A stretch of DNA of 12,626 nucleotides from Lachnospiraceae bacterium (GCA_024691045.1 JAILOC010000124.1:1-12626); one strand, 5' to 3'. Positions 1 through 8,154 are shown, counted from the stretch's first letter. Numbers and translations are program-made. Notes: generated by a model not told the origin, from the sequence alone.

Positions 1-34
1 TGTATGGAGATAAGTTTCATACAGGTATTTTTTT
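1..34 (+). terminator. Candidate weak hairpin with T-run upstream of the LacI gene
   Basis: An inverted repeat pairs TGTATG (1-6) with CATACA (18-23). With G-U pairs the stem can extend inward to about 9 bp around a 5-base loop (10-14). A run of seven T follows at 28-34, and the GAGGAG ribosome binding site starts at once. This could be the AU-rich terminator of an upstream gene, a leader attenuator, or an operator-like palindrome. The left arm begins at the first base of the window, so its full extent is unknown. Confidence 0.35.
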
Positions 35-46
35 GAGGAGAAATTT

Positions 47-1063
47 ATGGGCAGTAAAGTCAGATTAGCAGACATAGCGGAAAAAACAGGCGTATCGATC
101 GTATCCGTATCAAAGGCTCTTTCGGGTAAGGGAGGAGTCGGAAGGGCAAAGCTTGAGGAGATCAAGAGGGTTGCCATGGAGCTTGGCTATGAGCCGCACA
201 CATATGCCGCCAAGCATCCCAGCAGACATATCGGGATCATAGCCAAGGATATTTATCTTACCAGATTCTCCAGTTTTTACTGGCAGATGTACCAGTATAT
301 GAATAAGATCGCATCCTTCATGGGCAGCTTCACCATGCTCGAGGTCCTGACGGTCGAGATGGAGGAGTATCTCGAGATGCCGAGGATACTTGAAGAGAAC
401 AAGATCGACACGCTCATTGTTCTCGGAAATCTTTCACAGAGGTATCTCGATGAGCTTGAGAACGGATTCAAGCCCATAGTATATCTGGATTTTGCCGATT
501 CGCGGAGTTTCCATGACTGTGTTATATCCGACAGCTTCTACGGCGGATATACGATGACCAATTATCTCTATGATATGGGTCATACGAAGATAGCATATGT
601 CGGAACCCTTCTTTCCACCGGATCGATAACCGACAGATTTCTCGGATACGAAAAGTCTGTCATAGAGCACGGTGACAAGGTAAAGAAGGAATGGATCATC
701 GACGACAGGGATATAAAGACCGGCTTTACCGACACAGAGAATAAACTGGTCCTTCCGAAGGATATGCCTACAGCATTTTTCTGTAACTGTGACCTTACCG
801 CCGGTTTCCTTATAAACAAGCTTAAGAAGAACGGATACAGGGTTCCCAAGGACATTTCCGTTGCGGGATACGATAACTTTAATTATCCCGGCGTATGTGA
901 GACGGAGATAACGACATATGAGGTCGATATCGAGGAAATGTCCAGACAGGCGGTGGAGCTTGCGCTTCAGGGAGCCTGGGGTGAAGAACATAAAAAAGGC
1001 TTACATATAGTCTGCGGAAAGCTCGTTGAGAAAAACAGCGTAAGAAAACTCAGAAATAATTAA
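47..1063 (+). CDS. LacI/GalR-family transcriptional regulator of the mannan cluster
   Basis: A sugar-responsive DNA-binding repressor or activator. Residues about 5-52 form the classical LacI helix-turn-helix and hinge, with the motif ADIAEKTGVS, then SVSKALSGKGGV, and LGYEPHTYA at the hinge. Residues about 60-335 form the periplasmic-binding-protein-like effector and dimerisation domain. The 338-residue length is normal for the family. ATG 47 is supported by GAGGAG at 35-40, 6 bases upstream. The gene lies 16 bases before the GH130 phosphorylase on the same strand, so it probably controls this cluster in response to a mannose-containing oligosaccharide. The effector is inferred from context only. 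No clear LacI-type operator with a central CG was found inside the window, so the controlled promoter is probably upstream of base 1. Confidence 0.93.
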   Translation: MGSKVRLADIAEKTGVSIVSVSKALSGKGGVGRAKLEEIKRVAMELGYEPHTYAAKHPSRHIGIIAKDIYLTRFSSFYWQMYQYMNKIASFMGSFTMLEVLTVEMEEYLEMPRILEENKIDTLIVLGNLSQRYLDELENGFKPIVYLDFADSRSFHDCVISDSFYGGYTMTNYLYDMGHTKIAYVGTLLSTGSITDRFLGYEKSVIEHGDKVKKEWIIDDRDIKTGFTDTENKLVLPKDMPTAFFCNCDLTAGFLINKLKKNGYRVPKDISVAGYDNFNYPGVCETEITTYEVDIEEMSRQAVELALQGAWGEEHKKGLHIVCGKLVEKNSVRKLRNN

Positions 1064-1065
1064 CT

Positions 1066-1074
1066 TAAGGAGGT
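1066..1074 (+). promoter_or_regulatory. Near-perfect Shine-Dalgarno site for GH130
   Basis: TAAGGAGGT sits 5 bases before ATG 1080, immediately after the stop codon of the regulator. It is the strongest ribosome binding site in the sugar cluster, which suggests that the phosphorylase is made at a higher level than its neighbours. Confidence 0.7.
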
Positions 1075-1079
1075 TAAAA

Positions 1080-2105
1080 ATGAGTGAAGTAAAAATTCTG
1101 AATGCACCCGATGTGCCTAATATGCCCTGGCAGGATGCGCCGGCCGATCTGAAGGATGCACCCATCTGGAGATATAAAGAAAACCCCATCATAAACAGAA
1201 ATCCCATCGAGGGAGTTGCCAGGATCTTCAACAGTGCGGTTGTTCCCTATGAAGGAGCGTATGTGGGGGTATTCCGCGGAGAGCAGAGAAACGGCGTTTC
1301 CATGATCTACTTCGGAAGAAGCAAGGATGGACTTCATTGGGATTTTGAGCATGACAAGATCCGATTCGTCGATGAGGACGGAAAGGAATTCATGCCCGTT
1401 TACGCGTACGACCCCAGACTTGTTAAGGTTGAAGATACCTATTATGCGATCTGGTGCCAGGACTTCTACGGCGCGGCGATCGGCATCGCGAAGACCAAGG
1501 ATTTTAAGACATTTACAAGAATTGAGAATCCGTTCATTCCTTTCAACAGGAATGCGGTTCTTTTCCCCAGAAAGATAAACGGCAATTACGTACTTCTTTC
1601 AAGGCCTTCGGATTCCGGACATACTCCCTTCGGAGATATCTTCCTTTCCCAGAGTCCTGATATGGTCTACTGGGGAAAGCACCGTCACGTTATGAGCAGA
1701 AGCTATGAGTGGTGGGAGAATCTTAAGATCGGCGGAGGTGCGGCTCCCATAGAGACTACCGAAGGATGGCTTCTTTTCTATCACGGAGTGGTGGGAACCT
1801 GCAGCGGATATGTATATTCGATCGGCGGAGCGATACTGGATATCAATGAGCCTTCAAAGGTTCTCTACAGATGTGAGAACTATCTCCTTACTCCCGAAGA
1901 GTGGTATGAGGAAAGAGGCTTCGTTCCCAATGTATGCTTCCCCTGCGCAACGATCCACGATCCCGCTACGGGAAGGATCGCGCTCTACTACGGATGCGCC
2001 GACAGCTATGTTTCCGTTGCATTCACCAAGGTCGACCTTATCGTTGACTACATCAAGGCACACAGCAATGTAACGGAATCGGATACCGAGATAGGAATCA
2101 GATAA
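1080..2105 (+). CDS. GH130 beta-1,4-mannoside phosphorylase, probably the GH130_2 mannooligosaccharide type
   Basis: A cytosolic inverting phosphorylase expected to cleave the beta-1,4-mannosyl bond at the non-reducing end of manno-oligosaccharides with inorganic phosphate, releasing alpha-mannose-1-phosphate. The 341-residue protein has the five-bladed propeller signatures of GH130: an N-terminal PNMPWQDAP segment, IFNSAVVPYEGAYVGVFR, and YAYDPRLVKV, in which Asp111 (codon 1410-1412) matches the catalytic Asp of the DPR motif. Later come the LSRPSDSG and GGGAAPIETTEGWLLFYHGV phosphate and sugar-site segments. The NMPW-type N-terminus and the short length favour subfamily 2 (EC 2.4.1.319) over the longer mannosylglucose phosphorylases (EC 2.4.1.281), but the exact acceptor cannot be read from sequence by eye. 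There is no signal peptide. It is followed 5 bases later by the esterase gene, so it belongs to one transcript with it. Confidence 0.92.
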   Translation: MSEVKILNAPDVPNMPWQDAPADLKDAPIWRYKENPIINRNPIEGVARIFNSAVVPYEGAYVGVFRGEQRNGVSMIYFGRSKDGLHWDFEHDKIRFVDEDGKEFMPVYAYDPRLVKVEDTYYAIWCQDFYGAAIGIAKTKDFKTFTRIENPFIPFNRNAVLFPRKINGNYVLLSRPSDSGHTPFGDIFLSQSPDMVYWGKHRHVMSRSYEWWENLKIGGGAAPIETTEGWLLFYHGVVGTCSGYVYSIGGAILDINEPSKVLYRCENYLLTPEEWYEERGFVPNVCFPCATIHDPATGRIALYYGCADSYVSVAFTKVDLIVDYIKAHSNVTESDTEIGIR

Positions 2106-2110
2106 GGGAT

Positions 2111-3247
2111 ATGATCACTGAAGAGTTGCCTCAGGTCGATCTGAGGGGTGCAGGAAAAAATACGGCAGGTGCCGGCAGGATCAAAAATATGATGAAGAAG
2201 GCTGCCCGCGGAGGGGAGATCCGTATTGGATTTCTCGGGGGGTCCATTACTCAGGGCAGCCTTGCTTCGTCGCCCGAAAAATGCTATGCGCATAAAGTTT
2301 TCGAGTGGTTCGTGGAAACTTTCCCGAAAGCGGATTTTAAGTATATAAATGCGGGGATCGGAGCTACGGATTCACAGTTCGGCTGTGCGAGAGCGGAAGA
2401 CGATCTTTTAGCGCAGAAACCCGATATATGCTTTGCGGAGTTTTCCGTCAATGATGAATGCGATGAGCATTATCACGAAACATATGAAGGGCTGGTAAGA
2501 AAGATACTTAAGTCATCATCTGACAGGGCGCTTATGCTGATATTTAATGTCAGGTATGATAACGGTAAAACCGCCGAACCCGTGCATGAAAGAACAGCGG
2601 ACAGATACGGTGTGCCCTGCGTGAGCATGAAAAAGGTTTTATGGTCCGGACTTGAAAACGGACGGATCGAAAGAGATCTGCTGAGCCCCGACGGACTTCA
2701 TCCGAACGATACGGGACACAGCCTGGTCGCATCGGTTATAATATCGGTGCTTGAAGAGATCAGGACGCATATGGATGAAGTCTCCTGCGAAGGAGAAATG
2801 CCGGAGCCCGAGACCAAAAACGCTTATGAAGATTCCGTCAGATACCGCAATGACAATTCAGGCGGAATTCTGATAGAATGTAAGGGCTTTGAGCCGGATA
2901 AATCGGTACAAAGCGGTATACTCGACCGGTTCAAAAAAGGCTGGACCGCTACCGAAAAGGGGGCGTATATGGTCTTCAGAGTTACCGGAACATGCATCGG
3001 TATCCAGTACAGAAGAACGATACAAAAGCCTGCGCCGGTTGCAAAGGTTACGATTGACTCGGATGCTTCCGGGAAATTCATCCTCGATGCGAATTTTGAT
3101 GAAGACTGGGGCGACAAGCTCTCGCTCGAAACCGTGCTCGATCACGGAAAAAGCGGAGAGCATACTGTCAGGATAGAACTTACGGAAGCTCATGAAGGCG
3201 ATATGCTTCCTTTTTACCTGGTGAGTGTGATAGCATCGGGTAGATGA
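2111..3247 (+). CDS. Two-domain SGNH/GDSL carbohydrate acetylesterase, CE17-like with C-terminal CBM35-like domain
   Basis: Probably removes O-acetyl groups from imported manno-oligosaccharides so that the phosphorylase and galactosidase can act. Residues about 36-215 are an SGNH hydrolase: block I GGSITQG with nucleophile Ser45, block II NAGIGA with Gly82, block III FSVND with Asn114, and the SPDGLHPND block with Asp194 and His197 completing the triad. Residues about 234-378 form a beta-sandwich region (WTATEKGAYMVFRV, GEHTVRIEL) like the CBM35-type domain of the Roseburia CE17 mannan esterase. That enzyme has the same length and order and removes 2-O-acetyl groups from mannose. No signal peptide is seen. 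ATG 2111 has only a poor, too-close AAGGG and lies 5 bases after the GH130 stop, which suggests translational coupling. Met27 and Met28 are less likely alternatives. The SGNH fold is near certain; mannan specificity rests on architecture and context. Confidence 0.88.
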   Translation: MITEELPQVDLRGAGKNTAGAGRIKNMMKKAARGGEIRIGFLGGSITQGSLASSPEKCYAHKVFEWFVETFPKADFKYINAGIGATDSQFGCARAEDDLLAQKPDICFAEFSVNDECDEHYHETYEGLVRKILKSSSDRALMLIFNVRYDNGKTAEPVHERTADRYGVPCVSMKKVLWSGLENGRIERDLLSPDGLHPNDTGHSLVASVIISVLEEIRTHMDEVSCEGEMPEPETKNAYEDSVRYRNDNSGGILIECKGFEPDKSVQSGILDRFKKGWTATEKGAYMVFRVTGTCIGIQYRRTIQKPAPVAKVTIDSDASGKFILDANFDEDWGDKLSLETVLDHGKSGEHTVRIELTEAHEGDMLPFYLVSVIASGR

Positions 3248-3263
3248 GCGAGAGGATCTTATT

Positions 3264-4202
3264 TTGGAGAAAGTCATATTATTAAATCCATATTTTTCAC
3301 ATACCATCTGGGGCGGAAAGAAGCTCAGGGAAGTATTCGGATATGATGAACCCGGCGATGACATAGGTGAGTGCTGGGGGATTTCCGCACACCGGTCGGG
3401 AGAGAGCGTTGCGGCATCGGGTGAGTTTAAAGGAAAGAGACTGTCCGAACTTTGGAACGAACACAGGGAGCTTTTCGGAAATGCTGAGGGAGACAGATTT
3501 CCTCTCCTTGTAAAGATAATCGATGCGAATGATGACCTGAGCATACAGGTTCATCCGGACGATGAATATGCTTCCGTCCACGAAGACGGATCGCTCGGGA
3601 AAAAGGAATGCTGGTACATACTCGACTGCCCCGAAGATGCGCAGCTCGTGGTCGGACATAATGCGGAAACTTCCGGGGAACTCCGCGCCATGGTCGCAGA
3701 AGGCAGATGGAATGATCTTATCAGGAAGGTCAGGGTAAGAAAGGGAGACGTCATTCAGATAGATCCCGGAACGGTCCACTCGATAACCGCAGGCGTCTGC
3801 CTGCTGGAAACGCAGCAGTCCAGTGACATCACATACAGGCTTTACGATTACGACCGGGTAAGGAACGGCGAAAAGCGCGAGCTTCATCTGCAGAAAAGCT
3901 TTGATGTGATCACTGTTCCCGCACCTTCCTTAAGCGGACAGATAAGCAATTTCGGAGAGCAGGAAGAAAACAGCATCCGAAAGCTTGTTTCATGTGACAG
4001 ATACACCGTATCTAAGGTGAAGGTGTCCGGAGAGTTTTCCTTTAATTGCGATGCGGGGTTTGTGAACGCAAGTGTGATCGAAGGCTCGGGCAGGGTCTTT
4101 GACAGTGAAGTAAAAAAGGGAAGCCATATGCTGATCACTGCGGAAGGCACCGGGTGTATCCGTATGAGCGGCAATATGGAACTTATAATCTCATATATCT
4201 GA
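3264..4202 (+). CDS. manA: Class I mannose-6-phosphate isomerase (TTG start)
   Basis: Zinc-dependent cytosolic enzyme interconverting mannose-6-phosphate and fructose-6-phosphate (EC 5.3.1.8). It feeds mannose released by the neighbouring GH130 into glycolysis, once a mutase has converted mannose-1-phosphate. The 312-residue length matches the short Bacillus-type ManA. Cupin metal-site motifs are clear: IQVHPDD (Gln95, His97), KKECWY (Glu115) and DPGTVHSI (His172). The N-terminal NPYFSHTIWGGKKL and GECWGISAH segments are typical of the family. The start is the TTG at 3264-3266, placed 8 bases after AGAGG (3251-3255). There is no nearer ATG, and starting later would lose the conserved WGG segment. 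The gene lies 16 bases after the esterase and 23 bases before the galactosidase. Confidence 0.95.
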   Translation: MEKVILLNPYFSHTIWGGKKLREVFGYDEPGDDIGECWGISAHRSGESVAASGEFKGKRLSELWNEHRELFGNAEGDRFPLLVKIIDANDDLSIQVHPDDEYASVHEDGSLGKKECWYILDCPEDAQLVVGHNAETSGELRAMVAEGRWNDLIRKVRVRKGDVIQIDPGTVHSITAGVCLLETQQSSDITYRLYDYDRVRNGEKRELHLQKSFDVITVPAPSLSGQISNFGEQEENSIRKLVSCDRYTVSKVKVSGEFSFNCDAGFVNASVIEGSGRVFDSEVKKGSHMLITAEGTGCIRMSGNMELIISYI

Positions 4203-4225
4203 AAATATAAATCCGGAGATAGTCT

Positions 4226-6520
4226 ATGGGTATCAAATTTGATGAATCAAACAGACTGTTTTTCATTGAGACCGCACACACTTCGATGTGCCTTGCGATC
4301 GTTGACGACGAAGGTTTTCTCTGCAATGTTTATTACGGCGGATGCGTCGGCGAAGATGACCTTACTTATCTTCTAAGGACCGGGATATATCCTTTCCTTC
4401 CTTCGCATAATTCGAGGGACAGGGGAGGATTTCTTGATATGGCCAGAATGGAGTTTCCTTCGTCCGGTGTCGGAGATTACAGAAAGTCCGCGGTCTGCCT
4501 GAGGGATGAAGAGGGTCACGATGCGTCGCAGTTTACCTATGTCTCGCACAGGATCTTTGACGGGAAAGAAAATCTATACGGCTCAGCAAGTGACGGGAAG
4601 AAGATAAGGATTCCCGCAACCTTCGGAGACTATGCGCAGACGCTCGAGATCGAGCTTGAGGAAAATGTTCTCGGTGTCAGGGCATATCTTTCCTACAGCA
4701 TATTCGAAGATTCGGATGCGATATTAAAAAGCGTAAGGCTTGAGAATAAATCCGACAGAACTGTCATAATTGACAGGCTTCTCAGCAGCTGCCTTGACCT
4801 CGACGGCGGAACCTTCGAAAACAATGATCCCGATATCATCACTCTTTCCGGAAGCTGGGCAAGGGAAAGAAAACTCGACAGAAGAAGGATAACCCGCGGA
4901 AATACCGAGGTTTATTCCACAAGGGGAGTGACCTCACACCAGTTCCAGCCTTTTTCCGTACTCTGCGGCAGGAATACGGATGACAGTCACGGCAAGGTTT
5001 ATGCACAGAATCTTATCTGGTCCGGAAATTTCGTCTGCGGAAGCGGAATCGACCAGTTCGAGACTGTTCGCAGCTATATAGGTATCAGTCCCGAACATTT
5101 TACATGGAACTTAAATGCCGGCGAAAGCTTTCAGGCACCCGAGGCTGTCCTTGTTTATACCGAGGACGGGTTTGATTCCATGACTCATATCTTCCATAAC
5201 CTGTTCAGGGATCATCTGATAAGGAGTCCTTATCTCCATAAGGAAAGACCCGTTCTCATCAATAACTGGGAAGCTACGTATTTTGATTTCGATACGGACA
5301 AGCTGCTCAGCATCGCTTCCGATGCGAAAAGATCCGGCATTGAAATGCTCGTTATGGATGACGGGTGGTTCGGGAAGAGAAATGATGACAATTCCTCGCT
5401 CGGCGACTGGGCCGTAAATGAAGAAAAGCTCCCCGGAGGTCTTAAGAGACTTTCCGATGAACTTGAAAAAATGGGAATGAAATTCGGCATCTGGTTCGAA
5501 CCCGAGATGGTGTCACCCGATTCCAATCTGTACCGTGCTCATCCCGACTGGGCAGTGGCTGCTCCGGGACGTACCCCCTGCCGGATGAGAAACCAGTACA
5601 TCCTTGATATCACAAGATGCGAGGTCAGGGATCATGTGTACGAATCGGTTGCAATGGTTTTGAGAAATGCAAATATCGCATACGTAAAGTGGGATATGAA
5701 CAGGGCTCTTACCGATATAGGAAGTGCGGAGCTTGATGCGCAGTCGCTGGGAAGATTTTCATATCTGTATACTCTCGGCGTATATGATCTGATGGGAAGA
5801 CTCCTTGAGGAGTTTCCGGATCTGCTTCTTGAAAACTGTTCCAGCGGCGGCGGAAGATATGATGCCGGAATGCTCTTCTATTCTCCGCAAATCTGGTGTT
5901 CAGATGATACCGATGCGTTTGAAAGACTTTCCGTTCAGTCCGGAACCGCGTTTGTGTATCCCTTAAGCACTATAGGCGCACATGTTTCGGCATCACCCAA
6001 TCATGTAACGGGAAGAGTAATGCCGTTTGACGTAAGAGGTGCGGTCGCACTTTCCGGAACCTTCGGATACGAACTTGATATAACCGCCATTCCCGAGGAA
6101 GACAGAAATGCGATCCCCGAGCAGGTTGAAATTTATCACAGATACGGCGGCCTTGTAAGGGAAGGGGATTATTACCGTATAGCATGTAATGCCGAACACG
6201 CGGGATATTATGATGCATGGATGAGTGTTTCCAAGGATAAGAGCAGTGCTCTCGTAACGTATATCCAGTGCAGGGCATATCCCGGAGGGAAGGGAAGGGT
6301 GATAAAGCTCAAAGGACTCGATCCGGCGGCCGTCTATGAGATAAAGCTTGTCGGAGGCGAAGATGAGAACAGCTGCTGGTGCAGCAGGGATAAGAAGGCA
6401 AGCTGGGAGGCTGTTTCGACGGACCTGCTCAGAGGAAGCAGCCTTATGAATGCCGGCCTCATCATGCCGAATCTTCCCGGCGATTATGCACAGATCACCC
6501 TGGAGATAAAAAAGAAGTAA
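4226..6520 (+). CDS. GH36 alpha-galactosidase (family I, about 730-residue type)
   Basis: Retaining alpha-galactosidase (EC 3.2.1.22) that would remove alpha-1,6-linked galactose branches from galacto(gluco)manno-oligosaccharides, and perhaps from raffinose-type sugars. The 764 residues follow the usual GH36 order: N-terminal beta-supersandwich (about 1-330), a TIM barrel (about 340-640) and a C-terminal beta domain. Visible barrel motifs are NNWEATYFDF (from 346), MDDGWFG (Asp378, Asp379), GIWFEPEMV, and KWDMNR with nucleophile Asp490. LLENCSSGGGRYD and the CSDDTDAFERL loop follow, in which Asp560 (or 561) is the expected acid/base, about 70 residues after the nucleophile as in characterised enzymes. 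CCGGAGAT at 4213-4220 supports ATG 4226. No signal peptide, so it acts inside the cell on imported oligosaccharides. It is the last gene of the cluster before a strong terminator. Confidence 0.95.
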   Translation: MGIKFDESNRLFFIETAHTSMCLAIVDDEGFLCNVYYGGCVGEDDLTYLLRTGIYPFLPSHNSRDRGGFLDMARMEFPSSGVGDYRKSAVCLRDEEGHDASQFTYVSHRIFDGKENLYGSASDGKKIRIPATFGDYAQTLEIELEENVLGVRAYLSYSIFEDSDAILKSVRLENKSDRTVIIDRLLSSCLDLDGGTFENNDPDIITLSGSWARERKLDRRRITRGNTEVYSTRGVTSHQFQPFSVLCGRNTDDSHGKVYAQNLIWSGNFVCGSGIDQFETVRSYIGISPEHFTWNLNAGESFQAPEAVLVYTEDGFDSMTHIFHNLFRDHLIRSPYLHKERPVLINNWEATYFDFDTDKLLSIASDAKRSGIEMLVMDDGWFGKRNDDNSSLGDWAVNEEKLPGGLKRLSDELEKMGMKFGIWFEPEMVSPDSNLYRAHPDWAVAAPGRTPCRMRNQYILDITRCEVRDHVYESVAMVLRNANIAYVKWDMNRALTDIGSAELDAQSLGRFSYLYTLGVYDLMGRLLEEFPDLLLENCSSGGGRYDAGMLFYSPQIWCSDDTDAFERLSVQSGTAFVYPLSTIGAHVSASPNHVTGRVMPFDVRGAVALSGTFGYELDITAIPEEDRNAIPEQVEIYHRYGGLVREGDYYRIACNAEHAGYYDAWMSVSKDKSSALVTYIQCRAYPGGKGRVIKLKGLDPAAVYEIKLVGGEDENSCWCSRDKKASWEAVSTDLLRGSSLMNAGLIMPNLPGDYAQITLEIKKK

Positions 6521-6540
6521 CGTGAACCTTTATAAAACAC

Positions 6541-6569
6541 TTGCACTCGAAGGATTTTTCCCATAAAAT
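6541..6569 (+). promoter_or_regulatory. Candidate promoter for the AGCS symporter gene
   Basis: TTGCAC (6541-6546) and TAAAAT (6564-6569, 5 of 6 to TATAAT) are separated by 17 bases. The -35 element is weak. The predicted start near 6576 lies upstream of the hairpin at 6584-6621, so the leader would contain that terminator. I see no better promoter between the galactosidase stop and the symporter start. A perfect TTGACA at 6577 has no matching -10. Confidence 0.35.
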
Positions 6570-6583
6570 GATTATGTTGACAA

Positions 6584-6621
6584 AGGCGCCGACACCAAAA
6601 TGTCGGCGTCTGTTTTTTTTT
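6584..6621 (+). terminator. Strong intrinsic terminator ending the mannan cluster, possibly also an attenuator
   Basis: CGCCGACA (6587-6594) pairs perfectly with TGTCGGCG (6601-6608) around the 6-base loop CCAAAA. The stem extends outward by one G-U and two further pairs (6584-6586 with 6609-6611). A run of nine T follows at 6613-6621. The next ribosome binding site (AGGAG, 6631-6635) is only ten bases downstream, so the structure lies within or just before the leader of the symporter gene. Confidence 0.9.
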
Positions 6622-6642
6622 AGGATTGAGAGGAGAAGAAAA

Positions 6643-8130
6643 GTGCAGCTGATTGAAACGATTAACACAGCCGTCAATAACTTCGTGTGGGGACTCCCTA
6701 TGCTGGTCCTTCTTGTGGGTACCGGTATCCTTATGACCGTTCTTACCAGGTTTTTCCAGGTGAGCCATATCAGGCACTGGTTTAAGCACACTCTTGGCGG
6801 AATATTCAAAAACAAGCACGTGACCGCACATACTCCCGGTCATGACAAACAGATCAGCCAGTTCCAGAGTCTTTGTACCGCTCTTGCTGCAACGATCGGA
6901 ACAGGTAATATCGCGGGTGTTGCCGCAGCTCTTGCGATGGGAGGACCCGGTGCGATCTTCTGGATGTGGATAGTTGCATTTTTCGGAATGATGACCAATT
7001 ACTCCGAGAACGTTCTCGGTATTTTCTACAGAAGAAAGAATTCCGAGGGTGAGTGGTGCGGAGGTGCCATGTATTACCTGAAGGACGGCCTCGGAAGCAA
7101 GAAGGGATGCAAACAGATCGGTGCGGTTCTTGCCGTTCTCTTCAGTATCTTCTGTGTACTTGCTTCATTCGGAATCGGAAATATGAGCCAGATCAATTCC
7201 ATAGCGGTTAATCTGAACAGCGTATTCAAGATTCCTTACATTGCTACCGGACTCATTCTCATGGTTCTTGCGGGACTTGTTATCGTTGGCGGACTCAAGA
7301 GGATCGCAAGCGTGACCGAGAAGCTCGTTCCTTTCATGGCAGTACTCTATGTCATCGGATGTTTTGTCATCGTTATCGCAAATATCGGACTTGTCGGCGA
7401 GGCGCTCACAGCCATCTTCAAGGGAGCGTTTGCTCTTAAAGCCGCAGGCGGCGGTATTGTTGGACACGGTGTCAAGATAGCCGTTACCTGGGGAATGAAG
7501 AGAGGTGTTTTTTCCAATGAAGCAGGTCTCGGTTCTTCCGTTATGGTTCATTCCGCTTCCAATGTAAAAGAGCCTGTAAGACAGGGTATGTGGGGAATCT
7601 TTGAAGTATTCGCGGATACGATCGTTGTATGCACACTTACCGCTCTTGCGGTACTTACTTCCGGGGTTATGGATCTTGAGACCGGACTTATGATCTCCAC
7701 AAATGAAAAGACCGCACTTGTTGCAGAAGCGTTCGAGGGAACCCTCGGTGCCGCAGGAGGATGGTTCATAGCGATCGCAATCACTCTTTTCGCATTTTCC
7801 ACCGTTCTCGGATGGAGCGTATACGGAAGCAAGGCTTTCGAGTATCTGTTCGGGACCAGGGCAATGATCGCTTACAAGATCGTTTTCGTTCTCTTTGTTG
7901 TTATCGGTGCTACGATGGATCTCTCACTGGCATGGGATCTTTCCGATACCTTCAATGGACTTATGGCTATGCCCAACCTTATCGGCGTGATCGTTCTGAG
8001 CGGAACGGTAATGAATATCACGAAGAACTATGTGGACAGACATATCAGGGGAAAGAACGAAATGCCTATGTTATCCGCTATTCCCGAGATCCAGAAAGAG
8101 CAGGAAGAGCGCACGGACGACGAAGAATAA
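6643..8130 (+). CDS. AGCS-family sodium:alanine/glycine symporter (GTG start)
   Basis: Integral membrane transporter of the alanine or glycine:cation symporter family, importing small neutral amino acids with Na+ (or H+). Family signatures include GTGILMTVLTRFFQV near the N-terminus, TALAATIGTGNIAGVAAAL, GGPGAIFWMW, NEAGLGSSVMVHSASN, PVRQGMWGIFEVFADTIVVC and STVLGWSVYG. About ten or eleven hydrophobic spans are seen, and the length of 495 residues is normal. A longer reading frame can begin at TTG 6541, but it would translate through the terminator and add 34 non-hydrophobic residues unlike the family. GTG 6643 has AGGAG at 6631-6635 seven bases upstream and gives the usual start MQLIETINTAV. 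Tandem stops TAA-TAG end the gene. It is separated by terminators on both sides, so it is probably its own transcription unit with no functional tie to mannan use. The precise substrate cannot be told. Confidence 0.93.
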   Translation: MQLIETINTAVNNFVWGLPMLVLLVGTGILMTVLTRFFQVSHIRHWFKHTLGGIFKNKHVTAHTPGHDKQISQFQSLCTALAATIGTGNIAGVAAALAMGGPGAIFWMWIVAFFGMMTNYSENVLGIFYRRKNSEGEWCGGAMYYLKDGLGSKKGCKQIGAVLAVLFSIFCVLASFGIGNMSQINSIAVNLNSVFKIPYIATGLILMVLAGLVIVGGLKRIASVTEKLVPFMAVLYVIGCFVIVIANIGLVGEALTAIFKGAFALKAAGGGIVGHGVKIAVTWGMKRGVFSNEAGLGSSVMVHSASNVKEPVRQGMWGIFEVFADTIVVCTLTALAVLTSGVMDLETGLMISTNEKTALVAEAFEGTLGAAGGWFIAIAITLFAFSTVLGWSVYGSKAFEYLFGTRAMIAYKIVFVLFVVIGATMDLSLAWDLSDTFNGLMAMPNLIGVIVLSGTVMNITKNYVDRHIRGKNEMPMLSAIPEIQKEQEERTDDEE

Positions 8131-8154
8131 TAGATCAGTTTTCCGTTTATCTTC

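Noticed and set aside
434..991. 185-residue minus-strand open frame inside the LacI gene
   Set aside because: It is entirely antisense to a recognised regulator with intact domains and shows no motif or start signal.
2858..3544. 228-residue minus-strand open frame across the esterase/manA junction
   Set aside because: It overlaps two well-supported genes, its translation is rich in Ser/Pro/Arg as antisense frames here are, and no family is recognisable.
6577..6605. TTGACA at 6577-6582 as a -35 box for the symporter gene
   Set aside because: The sequence 16-18 bases downstream lies in the terminator stem (ATGTCG, TGTCGG) and does not resemble a -10 box.
6521..6621. Glycine or other amino-acid riboswitch in front of the symporter
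   Set aside because: The leader is short and lacks the conserved glycine-aptamer cores. No competing antiterminator stem of useful length was found by eye.
6541..6642. N-terminal extension of the AGCS symporter from TTG 6541
   Set aside because: It would be translated through a strong terminator hairpin, has no good ribosome binding site and adds 34 residues unlike the family. GTG 6643 has a well-placed AGGAG and gives a canonical N-terminus.
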